Source: Bacteroidaceae bacterium (lineage in GTDB: Bacteria; Bacteroidota; Bacteroidia; Bacteroidales; Bacteroidaceae). From it: 64,000 nt of DNA. The stretch covers positions 1-64,000 of the forward strand of contig JAFQBB010000050.1 in the NCBI GenBank assembly GCA_017416805.1, read 5' to 3'. The translations under genes were made by a program, and so were the position numbers. The stretch's first letter is position 1. Each line of letters starts with the position of its first letter. Shown here one piece after another: positions 53,901 to 62,529 of the stretch. Below the pieces are notes generated by a model that did no database searches, had not been told where the DNA came from, and saw only the letters and a list, made by a program, of their open reading frames with translations.

Positions 53901-55476
53901 CGTTCTTCGGGATGATGTAGAAGTTGATTTGGTTGTCCTCGTTGGCACTTCCTTCGTTAGAGATTGAGGGCTGGAACTTGGTCTGGTTCAGCGATACACC
54001 GTTGATGGCCAGTGTTGCGCCGTATTCAGTGTAGTTGCTCTTGAACCATCCTTCACTTTCGGCATTATAGACACCTGTCTGTCCGTCCACACCTTGGTCG
54101 AAGGCATAGGTAATGGTGGCCGTCTGGTTCTCCACAGTTTCGGGAACAAAAGCAGCCTTGCCAGTGAATTTGATGTTATTCAGATTACCCGTCGTACCGT
54201 TTCCACCCACACTGTTGAAGGTGATGGTCATGGTGTACTTGCCTTTGGCCAGTGCGCTGGTGCGGAGTGAATAGGGCTTGTATTCGTTCCAATTGTTGTT
54301 GTTGTCAATGTCTTGTGTACCGCTCCATACCGTTTCGCCTGCTTCGTTGGCCAAAGCGAAAGTGATACTCACTTCTGGTTGGGTGGTTCCTACACCAAAG
54401 TCAATGTCGTAGTACTGTGCATCAATGGTGTTGTTCAGTTTGTAGATGGCATAGTCACCGTTGTTCATCCAGTCGATGTGGTTGTCACTGCCGAAGCTGG
54501 CACGACTGCCGTGCAGTTCGCCGTATCGCATGTTGAAGACATTTGCCTCATCGTTGGGGATGCTGTTGATGATTTCCACCTCTTCGTAGTTGGCAGTGAT
54601 GCTTGTATTCTCGGTGATGGAGAATTTGTAGCTGGCATCAGTACCTAACACATTGCCGGCAGCATCGGTCCAGTTGAGGAACGTGTAGCCGATGTTGGTG
54701 GTTTGTGTCAGTGTGATTTCTGTCCCCTGTTCGTAGCGGTCGCTCATAGGTGAAGCAAGCACGGTGCCGGCTCCGGCAGGGTTCACTTTGGTAGTCAAGC
54801 TCATCATGTTGCTGACATCGCCAGTGAACTCCTCACCTGTGAGGGTGATGTAGTCCATGTTCCAGTTGCTGGAGAATCCGTTTCCGAAGATCAGGCGTAC
54901 AATCACCTTCTCACAATCCGTGGCAGGGATAGAGAGGGTGTTGGGATTATAGGTCCACCAAGTTCCAGCAGTGGTAGCTGTTTCGCCCACAGTCCAGGTG
55001 GTACCGCCATCGGTACTGATGACAGATTGCAGGGTTGCTTCAGCATTGCCTCCATAGGCATTGGCCAAAGTCATCTTGATGTTGGTGTATCCCTTGGTGG
55101 GGAACTGCACTTCGTAATAGTTGGCATGTTGGGCTGCATCGGTGTAGTCGGTGATGTTGTTGCTCTCTGTGTCGTTCACTACGCGGAACACATGGTTGTC
55201 CCATCCGCTACAGAGTTCCCAATAGCGCGCTGTGGATGCTGTGACCATGTAGTCCGCTGCATTGCCCACTGCACTGTTGGGCAGGAATGATGGTGCACCG
55301 GCATTGAACCACTGTGCACCGACAGCAGTCCATTCACTCTCATTCGGTGTATAGACACCGTCGGCCACGTCATACCCTGTCTCGAAGGTCCAGTTTGCCA
55401 ATTCGGTTTGAGCCATGGCATTGACTGACATTCCGAAACCCAAAAGCATGAGGCCTAAAGATTTCAAACTTTTCAT
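50944..55476 (-). CDS. Large secreted pectin methylesterase (CE8) with Ig-like and InlB-type repeats
   Basis: A 1510-residue exported protein with a short signal peptide (LKSLGLMLLGFGMSVNAMA). The first 1080 residues are beta-rich modules: divergent InlB-type repeats (AGTVLASPMSDRYEQGTEITL, VTVKPNAPTFAEGDEVTLIAT), Ig-like units and a bacterial-Ig/SbsA-like domain (GSNPENNATGASATGSIVLTFNERI). The pectinesterase is at about 1090-1400: GPQALALNTSGDR, SYQDTWITPS (catalytic Asp), AVDFIYNSGNIYID (second Asp), DVWLGRPWHN (Arg). The last 50 residues (ILQPGLNIVT form LQPGLNIVTMQD...IVRKVMK) resemble a type IX-like C-terminal signal. It removes methyl esters from homogalacturonan at or outside the cell surface. 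Confidence 0.9.
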   Translation of the reverse strand: MKSLKSLGLMLLGFGMSVNAMAQTELANWTFETGYDVADGVYTPNESEWTAVGAQWFNAGAPSFLPNSAVGNAADYMVTASTARYWELCSGWDNHVFRVVNDTESNNITDYTDAAQHANYYEVQFPTKGYTNIKMTLANAYGGNAEATLQSVISTDGGTTWTVGETATTAGTWWTYNPNTLSIPATDCEKVIVRLIFGNGFSSNWNMDYITLTGEEFTGDVSNMMSLTTKVNPAGAGTVLASPMSDRYEQGTEITLTQTTNIGYTFLNWTDAAGNVLGTDASYKFSITENTSITANYEEVEIINSIPNDEANVFNMRYGELHGSRASFGSDNHIDWMNNGDYAIYKLNNTIDAQYYDIDFGVGTTQPEVSITFALANEAGETVWSGTQDIDNNNNWNEYKPYSLRTSALAKGKYTMTITFNSVGGNGTTGNLNNIKFTGKAAFVPETVENQTATITYAFDQGVDGQTGVYNAESEGWFKSNYTEYGATLAINGVSLNQTKFQPSISNEGSANEDNQINFYIIPKNGLTFTPTKVSFNTTRYGTNGGLVDASWVNSDGTTVSIETGIVPARNNDVTAFSKEVSGAAASSGVCGLRLNLYKLGDNKQVGFGNIVIEGIVNGTTEDVAQYTLNVGIESDAAGEVTVKPNAPTFAEGDEVTLIATENFGYHFAAWVNAEGETVSTENPYTFAISANTDLKATYTQKNVYALNLKVIDDMENTYGNANLVTIVPDGNIINGVHHYEEGTDVKLTVNNNKILSFTGWEDKSTNAERIINMDGEKNLTVNYAVADYIVAWDLYQDQPGSERAADYKSNPENAGLLSLRKADGTTAGWLTRGVNNGAEEGRWGARIWKLRSEGWYWEISFSTKGYSNITFSNGFGHSYNTYAVMKAEYSVDGTNFTEVGTYDIPTRGWVDGEFTLPAEANNQNRVWIRWMPGSEELVGNETDYDGLSIGDIFVMGESEQANDQVAPVLVGSNPENNATGASATGSIVLTFNERIKAGTGTATLNGEAIAPNVNGKTAVFQYSGLDYNTAYSFTLPAGVITDRSGNAYEGLTIQFTTMERTQPVARLYDAVVAADGSGDYLTVQEAIDAAPEGRAIPWLIFIKNGEYKGHVDVPKNKPYLHFIGQERDKVIITDDRLCGGDNAVHVSVGATVVVNSNDCYFDNLTLENSWGHDKQAGPQALALNTSGDRTVFKNVAMLSYQDTWITPSTSNYRAYAKDCFIEGAVDFIYNSGNIYIDNTTLYINRKSGGYIVAPSHGADVEWGYVFMNCRITAPGVPSETDVWLGRPWHNSPKTVFINTIAEVTIPAKGWYPTMGGLPVLWADYNTMDGNGNPVDLSQREDTYYYTNSDGSKTYGTAKNYLTAEEAAQYTVKNVLSGKDNWQPAIITESCAAPVATWNDDKSTLSWEAVPYAICYVIVKNGKDIEFTTETTISAEAGATYMVYAANEQGGLSAGCDPNATGIQSAVAAEAQIVAIHTVNGVQLKALQPGLNIVTMQDAQGNIIVRKVMK

Positions 55477-55616
55477 GATAGTTTTTTTTGTTTTAATTGA
55501 ATGATATAATAATTGTTTTTGTGTGTTTCTTGAGTTACTGGCAACCAGTTACTAGTGGTTTGGTTCTTTGTTTTTTTTACGTGAGTTTGATATAAGGAGC
55601 GGAGTAACTATCACTC

Positions 55617-55740
55617 CTCCACTAAGTTAGGGGAGGTGGCCTTTAGGCCGGAGGAGTGTGTGAAAATGCGTTTTTTATGACAGACTCCCTCCCCCCTGTG
55701 GGGACTCCCTCTAACTTAGAGGGAGAGTTGTAGTTACTTC
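55617..55740. repeat. Composite repeat, left copy
   Basis: CTTTAGGCCGGAGGAGTGTG (55641-55660) and CTCCCTCTAACTTAGAGGGA (55705-55724, extending to 55739) recur in inverse and in the same order at 58292-58320 and 58134-58167. The two copies thus flank the GDSL esterase gene as an inverted pair. The rest of the gap 55477-55814 holds low-complexity GTTACTGGCAAC-type repeats and no gene I can support. Confidence 0.7.
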
Positions 55741-55814
55741 TATTCGTCATGTATCTAGATCAAACTCATGTTATTTACAACCGGCCACTAGCAACTGGTC
55801 ATTCGTAGCTTTTA

Positions 55815-57689
55815 CTACTTCCTTACAATCTTTTTCCCCTTCATTACGTATATACACCCCTTTTTCGGAGTCTTCACCAGACGTCCCATCAGGTCATACA
55901 TTTCATTCATACTCCCATCTGGGGTCACTGCTGTGATGCCTGTGGCATCCGAAGCCATACCGTGGATATAGACATCGCTCAGGCAGATGGTTTTTCCTGT
56001 TGCTTCACTCTTGTACCAGGGATAGACGCGCAGGTACAGGCTCTGGCCGTCGCTGATGCTCACCACGGGGATGCTCTCTATGGCATACACGGTGTTGCCG
56101 GCCATGTTGGACATTTCCTGAATCAGAGTCGCATTGGAGAAGTCGGCATCTGTGGCATAGTAAATCTTGCAGCGCATACCACTGCCTCCGGCTCCTGCCA
56201 CGAAGAGGCTTATCTTGTCTATGTCAATCTTTGTGTTGGCTGGGGCGGTCATGCCGAATTGGATGTAACGGGTAGAAACCTCATCGATTTCACCGGCAGG
56301 CCAAGTTTCTCCCTCGATGAGGTTACGTTGTGTCTTGTACGAGGCATCGCGTCCGGTTTCTGCAGGCCATACGGCGGCTTTGTTTATGTTGGTGTATTTC
56401 TGCACGAACATGCCACTCCAACTTTCCTCTACAGCCATGCAGGGACCAGTGACTACGGCATTGGCATTGGTCGTCAGCGGATAGAGGACCGACACCTCTT
56501 CACCACCGCTCAGGTCAATGCATTCGGCTGTAAGGGGAAGGTCGCGGTTCACATTCCCATCCGTGGCGGTGAGTGTGCCGGTGAATGTGCCGGGGTTGTT
56601 CAGAGTAGTACGGATATAGACCGAAGTGATGAGATTTCCGCCTGTATAGTTGGCCGTCACACTCTGTGCATAGTTGTTCTTGTCAGTTGACACTTCAAAT
56701 CCTTCGGATACGGTGAACGTGAATGTTCCTGTTGGGTTGCTCAGTCCGAAGGCCGAGATATTGAACTCCTTCACCAGTGTCTGTCCGGCATAAGCCTTTC
56801 CGAAGTCGCCCGTTGTGGGGCTGAAGGTAATGTCTGTACCCACAATGATGTGTTCGGCCAGGATTCCTTGCTCTTTCATTGCTTGTGCAAAGAGGCGGGC
56901 AATGAGTGTGGCACCCATCTTCTTGGGATGTGTGCTGTCATCTGTGCAGAAGAGGTTGGCCGTGCAGTAGCTTTCGCCGTAGCTCAGGTAGAGGTCGCGT
57001 GTCATCAGTGTCAGGTCAATGACGGGGACATCCTCATACTCGGCTGCTACGTCGCGCAGTGCCTGTGCATAGTCGTAGGTGTTGTCACTTTCGGGCACAC
57101 TGCCTTTGTTGCTGCTGCCCAGGATGCTGAACGAGTCTCCCAGGTCGTGCATACCGTTGCGGCGGATGGTGTTCCCGCTGAAGTATTTGCGGCAGATGGG
57201 AGTGACGATGACGGGTTTGCCACCCTTCGCCTTGGTCTCTTCTATATACGCGCGTATATACTTCTTGAAAGTGCCGCTGGCAGTAGTTCCACGGTAGTCG
57301 ATGTCGGCCGTGCTTTGGCCATTCTCTTTGGCATGGGCGATGACTTCGTCACCGTCCAGTCCGCCGTTCTTCTCATCATTGTGTGCGAATTGGTTAAGTA
57401 CATAGTCACCTTCGTTCACATTGGCAATGACAGTCTTCCAATAGGCAGCCTCCAGATAGAACGATTTGGATGAGGCACCGCTCTTTCCGCGGTTATTGAT
57501 GATTACTTCATCGGCATTGAAAAATTGCTGGAGCATCTGGCACCAGCCGCGTTTGTCTGTGGAGTTCTCATCATAGTTCGCCATGGTGGAGTCACCGATA
57601 GTGTGTACTTTGATAGCGGCCGTAGCAGTGAGGGCACTCAGCATGAGTGCAGCGAGGGTGAGATACCAATGTTTGCAATTTCTTTTCAT
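55815..57689 (-). CDS. Secreted GDSL/SGNH esterase, rhamnogalacturonan-acetylesterase-like (CE12), with C-terminal beta domains
   Basis: A 624-residue protein with signal peptide (ALMLSALTATAA). The SGNH domain is at 25-280: nucleophile Ser34 in HTIGDSTMANYDENS, Gly/Asn blocks GKSGASSKS and NQFAHND, and the Asp-His pair in CTDDSTHPKKMGA. This block pattern is that of rhamnogalacturonan acetylesterase. A tail of beta domains (about 285-590, GKAYAGQTLVKEFNISAFG) and a C-terminal signal-like end (LMGRLVKTPKKGCIYVMKGKKIVRK) follow. It would remove acetyl groups from rhamnogalacturonan outside the cell or in the periplasm. It lies between the pectinesterase and the AraC-type sensor gene, flanked by inverted repeats. 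Confidence 0.85.
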   Translation of the reverse strand: MKRNCKHWYLTLAALMLSALTATAAIKVHTIGDSTMANYDENSTDKRGWCQMLQQFFNADEVIINNRGKSGASSKSFYLEAAYWKTVIANVNEGDYVLNQFAHNDEKNGGLDGDEVIAHAKENGQSTADIDYRGTTASGTFKKYIRAYIEETKAKGGKPVIVTPICRKYFSGNTIRRNGMHDLGDSFSILGSSNKGSVPESDNTYDYAQALRDVAAEYEDVPVIDLTLMTRDLYLSYGESYCTANLFCTDDSTHPKKMGATLIARLFAQAMKEQGILAEHIIVGTDITFSPTTGDFGKAYAGQTLVKEFNISAFGLSNPTGTFTFTVSEGFEVSTDKNNYAQSVTANYTGGNLITSVYIRTTLNNPGTFTGTLTATDGNVNRDLPLTAECIDLSGGEEVSVLYPLTTNANAVVTGPCMAVEESWSGMFVQKYTNINKAAVWPAETGRDASYKTQRNLIEGETWPAGEIDEVSTRYIQFGMTAPANTKIDIDKISLFVAGAGGSGMRCKIYYATDADFSNATLIQEMSNMAGNTVYAIESIPVVSISDGQSLYLRVYPWYKSEATGKTICLSDVYIHGMASDATGITAVTPDGSMNEMYDLMGRLVKTPKKGCIYVMKGKKIVRK

Positions 57690-57733
57690 TTGCAGCAGTA
57701 TTAAAAGTGTAGTTAATAAATCAATTCACGCTG

Positions 57734-57741
57734 CAAAAATA
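57734..57741 (-). promoter_or_regulatory. Candidate -7 box of the GDSL esterase gene
   Basis: The minus strand reads TATTTTTG, an exact TAnnTTTG, about 45 bp upstream of the ATG. No TTTG is found at the -33 position. Confidence 0.4.
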
Positions 57742-57921
57742 GTACGAATAATCCGCTTGGAGGGGGAAAAAAGCGTCAAAGAGGGGGAGAAATGTGGAAA
57801 AAGTGAAGAATGAAGAGTGCTAGGTTTATTTTAGGAGGGGAGTTTATTAGGAGTGCAAGAGTTCAGGAGTTCAGAAGTGCAGACGAATGTGCTGCTTGCA
57901 TGGGGACTTTGTTTTCGCCCT

Positions 57922-58000
57922 CTGTAGGGGCATCCCTTGTGGATGCCCGATGATTGATGTGGCACGTTTCATTGGGTACCCACAAGGGGCACCCCTACAG
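57922..58000. repeat. 21-bp inverted repeat CTGTAGGGGCATCCCTTGTGG type
   Basis: The arm at 57922-57942 matches, in inverse, 57980-58000 (CCACAAGGGG...CCCTACAG), with a few mismatches. The region 57690-58348 has no supportable gene. It is made of this element, AGTTCAGGAGTTCAG-type repeats (57845-57880) and the right composite repeat. Confidence 0.65.
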
Positions 58001-58133
58001 CACACGTTCACAGCTCCTTCGGTGCCCTCAGGATGACAGAGACGGAATGAACCTTGAACCTTAAACCTAGGTTGTCCAATTTGATGTACCCTGTTTTTTG
58101 TTCTAATTTAACGTGTAAGTCTATGAGATTCAG

Positions 58134-58320
58134 TAGTAACCACAACTCTCCCTCTAAGTTAGAGGGCGTAGCAAGGTCTATAGGAGGATGAATTAAATAT
58201 CCATCCGTGCCGTAGCGAGGGGAGCACAGTGCTCTGTGCGACGGAGACCGTAGGTTCCCCGTAGGGGGAGGGCGTGTGTCTATAAAGTCTTCATTTTCGC
58301 ACACTCCTCCGGCCTAAAGG
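58134..58320. repeat. Composite repeat, right copy (inverted)
   Basis: The stretch 58134-58167 (ending ...CTAAGTTAGAGGGC) and ACACTCCTCCGGCCTAAAGG (58301-58320) are the inverse of the two halves of the left copy at 55641-55739. The internal spacing differs (about 124 against 35 bp), so the copies have diverged by insertion. Confidence 0.7.
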
Positions 58321-58348
58321 ATACCCTTCGGGCCACCATCGCACCCGT

Positions 58349-60934
58349 TCACAGATTCTCCCCTCCATGCAGGGAGGGGTAGGGGTGGGTCTCCTTGTAT
58401 TCCGTAGGCGACACTCCCATAGTCTGCTTGAAACAGCGGCTGAAATATTTCGGGTCAGCGAATCCGCAGCGGTAAGCCACTTCGGAAACATTCAGTTCTC
58501 CACCTTCCAACAGTTGGCAGGCGCGTTTGATGCGTGCTTCACGCAAGAGGTCAAGTGGAGTTACACCCAATGTCGATTTCAATTTGCGGTTCAGTCCCGA
58601 ACGGCTGGTATGTACGGCATCGGCCATATCACCGATGTTGATGTCAGCATCAGCCAGGTGTTCCTCTATGAATGTCATGATGCGGTGCATGAACAGTTCG
58701 TCTTCCTTGTTCATCTCCTGCTTCTTCTCCGTCTTGTGCAGCTCGTTGATGGGGGCCACTTTTTCGTCGGGCTTGTTCAGCAGTGCCAGATATGCCTCCA
58801 GAGTCTCCCGTTTTTGTCGGTTTATCCTCTTTATATATATATAGGTATATAGGGCGATGCCGATGATTGTCATTCCTATGAGGATATACAGCAGTATAGC
58901 CCAGCCCGTTTCCCAGAAAGTAGGTACGACTATCAGTGTGATGGTACGGTTGTTTTCTACCCAGATGGCATCAGCATTTGTCGAGCAGATGTCCAGCGTG
59001 TAGTTTCCGGGCTTTATATCCAGGAATGTTGCCGATCTGCTTTTCCCTATGTTTGTCCAAGGAGCCTTTTCTCCTTTGCTGAGTCTGAAGGAGTAGTTGA
59101 TGCGTTCGGCATTGGTGTAGTCAATGGCTGCAAAGTGTACAGTCAGGTTGCGCTCGTGTGGTTGTAGAATTAACGTGTCAGCGTTGCAAGCTTTCATCTC
59201 CAGCTCCTTATTCTGTACAGATATGGCAGTAATAATCACAGGGGGGACATAGTCACTCTTCCTCATCTTTCCGGGTTCCATGGTAAAAGCCCCGTCGTGT
59301 AGGCCGAACAGCCATCGTCCGTCAGGAAGTCTGAGTGGGCGTGCTTCCGAGAATCTGTAAGTCCGTTGGAAAAAGTTTGCGTCAAAGCTATGGTTTATCT
59401 CCTCATAAGGGTTGAGAATACAAATCTGGTTGACACACACCACCCACAGGCTCCCCTCATGTTCTGTCATTGCCAGGACCACATCAGAACCGAGACCGTT
59501 TTTTGAGTCGAAGTGCTTGAACTTTAAGGAATCAGCCAACAGATTCTCCGTTATTATCTGGTTTACCCCTCCGTTTTCGGTACTGATGAAGATGTGTCCG
59601 TATGAATCTTGCAGAATATCCATGGTGGCACTGCAACTGATACTGCCTGCTTGTCGGGCTTGCTTCACGTGGTGCCGGAAAGTCATTTTCTGGAAATCTT
59701 CCCCTTCTTTTAGTTTTGTAACCAGAAGTCCTTCAGTCGTAGCAGCCAGCATGATGCTTTCATTGGTGATGTGCAGGTGTCTGACCTTTTTGCAGAGTTC
59801 TGCCGGATAGCCATTCAACCGATTTCCGTTGTGTACAAATTGGGGATTCTCGCTTTCAGGGTCAGGTATGCAGTTGATTCCTCCTCCCAGTGTGGCAATC
59901 CACAGTCGGCTCCAGCTGTCTTCTTTGATGTCATACACATCATTGTGGCTCAACGAGTGGTTGTCTTGTGGGTCGTGCACATAATGGCTGATGCGGAACG
60001 TTCCATCCTTTTGCTCCTCCAGTCGGAAGAGTCCTCCGGGTTTGCTTCCCATCCAGATGGTTCCTTTAGTACTCTGGGTAATGCAGTATATGGGTGCATG
60101 GAAAAGCGTATATTCTTTGTGCAGCCTGCCGTCAGTGCCCAAGTATCCCAACAAGTCACCCGTTGCATGATAGATGCGTATGGTCGCCTTGTCTCGTCCC
60201 GTGACCCAATATCTTCGTTGGTTATCCGTAAACGTGCATCTTACGTGTGTTCCTTCCTCTTCGGGCAGATGCGTGATGGAGTTGTCAGTGAAGGTGAATT
60301 TATAGACACCTCCCGTAAAGATAATCCACAGGTTCCCCTGCTTGTCCGAGAACCCGAACCTCAAATCCTTCATTGGCACCTCCAGCGGATAGGGTATGGT
60401 TTCTCCCGTTGTGTTGTCCGTATAGAACATCTTTCCGTCATGAGTCACTGTCCAGGTATATCCGTTGGCATCACGATGGTGCAGATCCCCGTTTGCCAGG
60501 TTGTCCAGCCAGAATCCTTTGTATTTGGTCAGCAACTTCTGGTACAGCGTTTCGTCATCTTCGTCCGTGATATCATGAAAGGTGTAAGTCTTGGTATCGA
60601 AGTAGTAATATCCTTGGTCGCATTTGCAATAGATGTTCCCCTCTTCGGACAACCAGATGTTCCTTATTCGGTCATCAGTTTTGGTACATTCATCCTTTGG
60701 TCCTATCTTGAAGCATTTGAATTCATATCCGTCAAATCTGTTCAGTCCATTCCATGTGGCCATCCAAATGACACCGTTGTAGTCCTGCAGCATCTGTGTC
60801 ACTCTCCATTGCGACAGTCCGTTGTTTTCGTCATATCGGGTCACCCTGCATGTGGGGGCGGCATTGGCAGCCATCCCATGCAACCACATCATGGTGGCAA
60901 TCATCAGTATTTTGAGTATTACGGTAGTTTTCAT
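58349..60934 (-). CDS. Transmembrane sensor-regulator: reg-prop propeller, Y_Y_Y, TM, AraC (no kinase)
   Basis: An 861-residue protein. Signal helix (ILKILMIATMMWLHGMAANA), then 14 or so reg-prop propeller repeats (GLSQWRVTQMLQDYNGVIWMATWNGLNRFDG, SLSHNDVYDIKEDSWSRLWIATLGGG), a Y_Y_Y domain (NYSFRLSKGEKAPWTNI, YTLDICSTNADA), one TM helix (WAILLYILIGMTIIGIALYTYIY, about 675-700) and an AraC DNA-binding domain (MADAVHTSRSGLNRKLKSTLG, VAYRCGFADPKYFSRCFKQTMGVSPTEY). The histidine kinase and receiver of the usual hybrid two-component sensors are absent. It probably reads a pectin fragment in the periplasm and controls the adjacent pectin genes. The last 12 residues come from a dispersed repeat. 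Confidence 0.88.
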   Translation of the reverse strand: MKTTVILKILMIATMMWLHGMAANAAPTCRVTRYDENNGLSQWRVTQMLQDYNGVIWMATWNGLNRFDGYEFKCFKIGPKDECTKTDDRIRNIWLSEEGNIYCKCDQGYYYFDTKTYTFHDITDEDDETLYQKLLTKYKGFWLDNLANGDLHHRDANGYTWTVTHDGKMFYTDNTTGETIPYPLEVPMKDLRFGFSDKQGNLWIIFTGGVYKFTFTDNSITHLPEEEGTHVRCTFTDNQRRYWVTGRDKATIRIYHATGDLLGYLGTDGRLHKEYTLFHAPIYCITQSTKGTIWMGSKPGGLFRLEEQKDGTFRISHYVHDPQDNHSLSHNDVYDIKEDSWSRLWIATLGGGINCIPDPESENPQFVHNGNRLNGYPAELCKKVRHLHITNESIMLAATTEGLLVTKLKEGEDFQKMTFRHHVKQARQAGSISCSATMDILQDSYGHIFISTENGGVNQIITENLLADSLKFKHFDSKNGLGSDVVLAMTEHEGSLWVVCVNQICILNPYEEINHSFDANFFQRTYRFSEARPLRLPDGRWLFGLHDGAFTMEPGKMRKSDYVPPVIITAISVQNKELEMKACNADTLILQPHERNLTVHFAAIDYTNAERINYSFRLSKGEKAPWTNIGKSRSATFLDIKPGNYTLDICSTNADAIWVENNRTITLIVVPTFWETGWAILLYILIGMTIIGIALYTYIYIKRINRQKRETLEAYLALLNKPDEKVAPINELHKTEKKQEMNKEDELFMHRIMTFIEEHLADADINIGDMADAVHTSRSGLNRKLKSTLGVTPLDLLREARIKRACQLLEGGELNVSEVAYRCGFADPKYFSRCFKQTMGVSPTEYKETHPYPSLHGGENL

Positions 60935-60968
60935 TGGTCGTTTTTGCTTTTCTGTGGATTACTTGCGA

Positions 60969-61000
60969 CAAAAATACAACCATTTCGGGGGTGAACCAAA
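60969..61000 (-). promoter_or_regulatory. Promoter of the sensor-regulator gene
   Basis: On the minus strand TTTG (61000-60997), a 20-bp spacer, then TATTTTTG (60976-60969). Full match to the Bacteroides consensus, 35 bp upstream of the ATG. Confidence 0.75.
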
Positions 61001-61051
61001 CATTTTGTTCTTTTTCTACCTAAAAAAGTGGACGATTCAATCTTTTTGCAC

Positions 61052-61059
61052 TACTTTTG
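61052..61059 (+). promoter_or_regulatory. Candidate -7 box of the DUF5103 gene
   Basis: TACTTTTG matches TAnnTTTG, but it lies over 200 bp upstream of the DUF5103 ATG (61273) and lacks a -33 TTTG at the usual spacing. The leader between holds an inverted pair of CAGACGATAG (61151-61160) and CTATCGTCTG (61206-61215), part of the dispersed repeat family. Confidence 0.4.
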
Positions 61060-61272
61060 CGTTGTGGAATTATAAATAAATGGTTCAACTCTCGCAAGTA
61101 AAGGAGTTGTGAAGTTCAGGAGTTGCAGAAGTTCAGGAGTTGCAGAAGTTCAGACGATAGCTCCGACTATGATACTCTTATATAAAGCACACCATGCAAG
61201 CAGCACTATCGTCTGTACTTCTAAGCGAAGCGTCACTCCTACACTCCTACACTCCTGAGGGTTGTTAAATAA

Positions 61273-62529
61273 ATGATTAGTATGAATAGAATGTTTCAGT
61301 TTCTGCTCTGTCTGTTTGCCCCAGTTTTTCTGCTGGCCCAGCAGACACGTGTCAATGTTCCACATATCAGGACATTGCGTGTCATTGCCAATGACAATTG
61401 GCAGGCATATCCCATTATCCGGCTCAATACTCCGGATTTGGTGGAGATTTCCTTTGATGAACTGACTCACGAGTATCACCGATATACCTATAAGATAACA
61501 CATTGCAATGCCGATTGGACTCCCAGCGGACTGTTTGACACGGATTATCTGCAGGGGTTCAATGATAATGTTATCGAGGATTATCAGAACTCTCTGAACA
61601 CCACCATGCTATATACCCATTATCGTTTTACGTTGCCTAACGATGAAGTACAGTTGTTGCTGCCGGGTAATTATATGGTGGGTATCTATGGTGAGGACAG
61701 CGACGACACTCCTGTGGCACAAGCCTGTTTTTCGGTGATACAGCCCAAGGTAGGAGTTTCGGCCGAGGTCACCAGCAATACCGACATTGATACGAATGAC
61801 AGTCACCAGCAAGTCAGCTTTACGGTCAATTATGCCGGGATGAATGTGACTTCCCCCCAAACGGAATTCAAAGTACGGGTGTATCAGAACTTGCGTACCG
61901 ACAATTGTGTCACAGACGTGCAGCCCACCTATCTGCGCCCCGGACAGATGCAGTTTGTCCATAACCGTAAGTTGATTTTCCCTGCGGGCAATGAGTACCG
62001 CCGTTTTGAGATTGTCAATATGCACTATGGCTATCAGGATGTGGAACAGGTGCAGTTCTTCAATCCCTATTACCATGCAACCCTTTATCCTGACCAGCCT
62101 CGTGTCAATTACAGCTATGACGAGGATCAGGACGGACGTTATTTCATCCGTTATGATATGGCTCAGGACAATGCCACGGAGGCAGACTACCTGTTTGTGC
62201 ATTTCACTTTGCAGACCGACAAGCCGTTGGCGGGTGGTCAGATATACCTCAGTGGAGAATTTACGTATAACCAGTTTACTCCGGAATATGCCCTTACCTA
62301 TAACGGACAGGATGGTGTGTATGAAGGAGTGCAGTTGCTGAAGATGGGGAGCTATAACTGGCTCTATCTCTTTGTCCCTGATGGGACTTCCGAAGGCCAG
62401 ACCGCTCCCATTGCGGGAAACTTCTACGAGACAGAGAATGAATACCTTGTTTTGGTCTATCATCGCCCATTTGGGGGCAGATATGACAGCCTGGTGGGGA
62501 TGCAGACGGTCAGGTTCTCGCAGGAGTGA
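61273..62529 (+). CDS. DUF5103 family exported protein (type IX secretion 'plug'-like)
   Basis: A 418-residue beta-rich protein with signal peptide (FLLCLFAPVFLLAQ). TLRVIANDNWQAYPIIRLNTPDLVEISFDEL, YKITHCNADWTPSGL and LLLPGNYMVGIYGEDS are the DUF5103 signature, with a tail (YLVLVYHRPFGGRYDSLVGMQTV) also typical. The family includes a plug protein of the type IX translocon in other Bacteroidetes. No type IX core genes are in this window, and Bacteroides proper often lack them, so function here is open. It is a single gene, oriented away from the sensor gene. Confidence 0.82.
   Translation: MISMNRMFQFLLCLFAPVFLLAQQTRVNVPHIRTLRVIANDNWQAYPIIRLNTPDLVEISFDELTHEYHRYTYKITHCNADWTPSGLFDTDYLQGFNDNVIEDYQNSLNTTMLYTHYRFTLPNDEVQLLLPGNYMVGIYGEDSDDTPVAQACFSVIQPKVGVSAEVTSNTDIDTNDSHQQVSFTVNYAGMNVTSPQTEFKVRVYQNLRTDNCVTDVQPTYLRPGQMQFVHNRKLIFPAGNEYRRFEIVNMHYGYQDVEQVQFFNPYYHATLYPDQPRVNYSYDEDQDGRYFIRYDMAQDNATEADYLFVHFTLQTDKPLAGGQIYLSGEFTYNQFTPEYALTYNGQDGVYEGVQLLKMGSYNWLYLFVPDGTSEGQTAPIAGNFYETENEYLVLVYHRPFGGRYDSLVGMQTVRFSQE

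Noticed and set aside
58008-58304. 98-codon minus-strand frame
   Set aside because: Made of dispersed repeats; no start context or domain.
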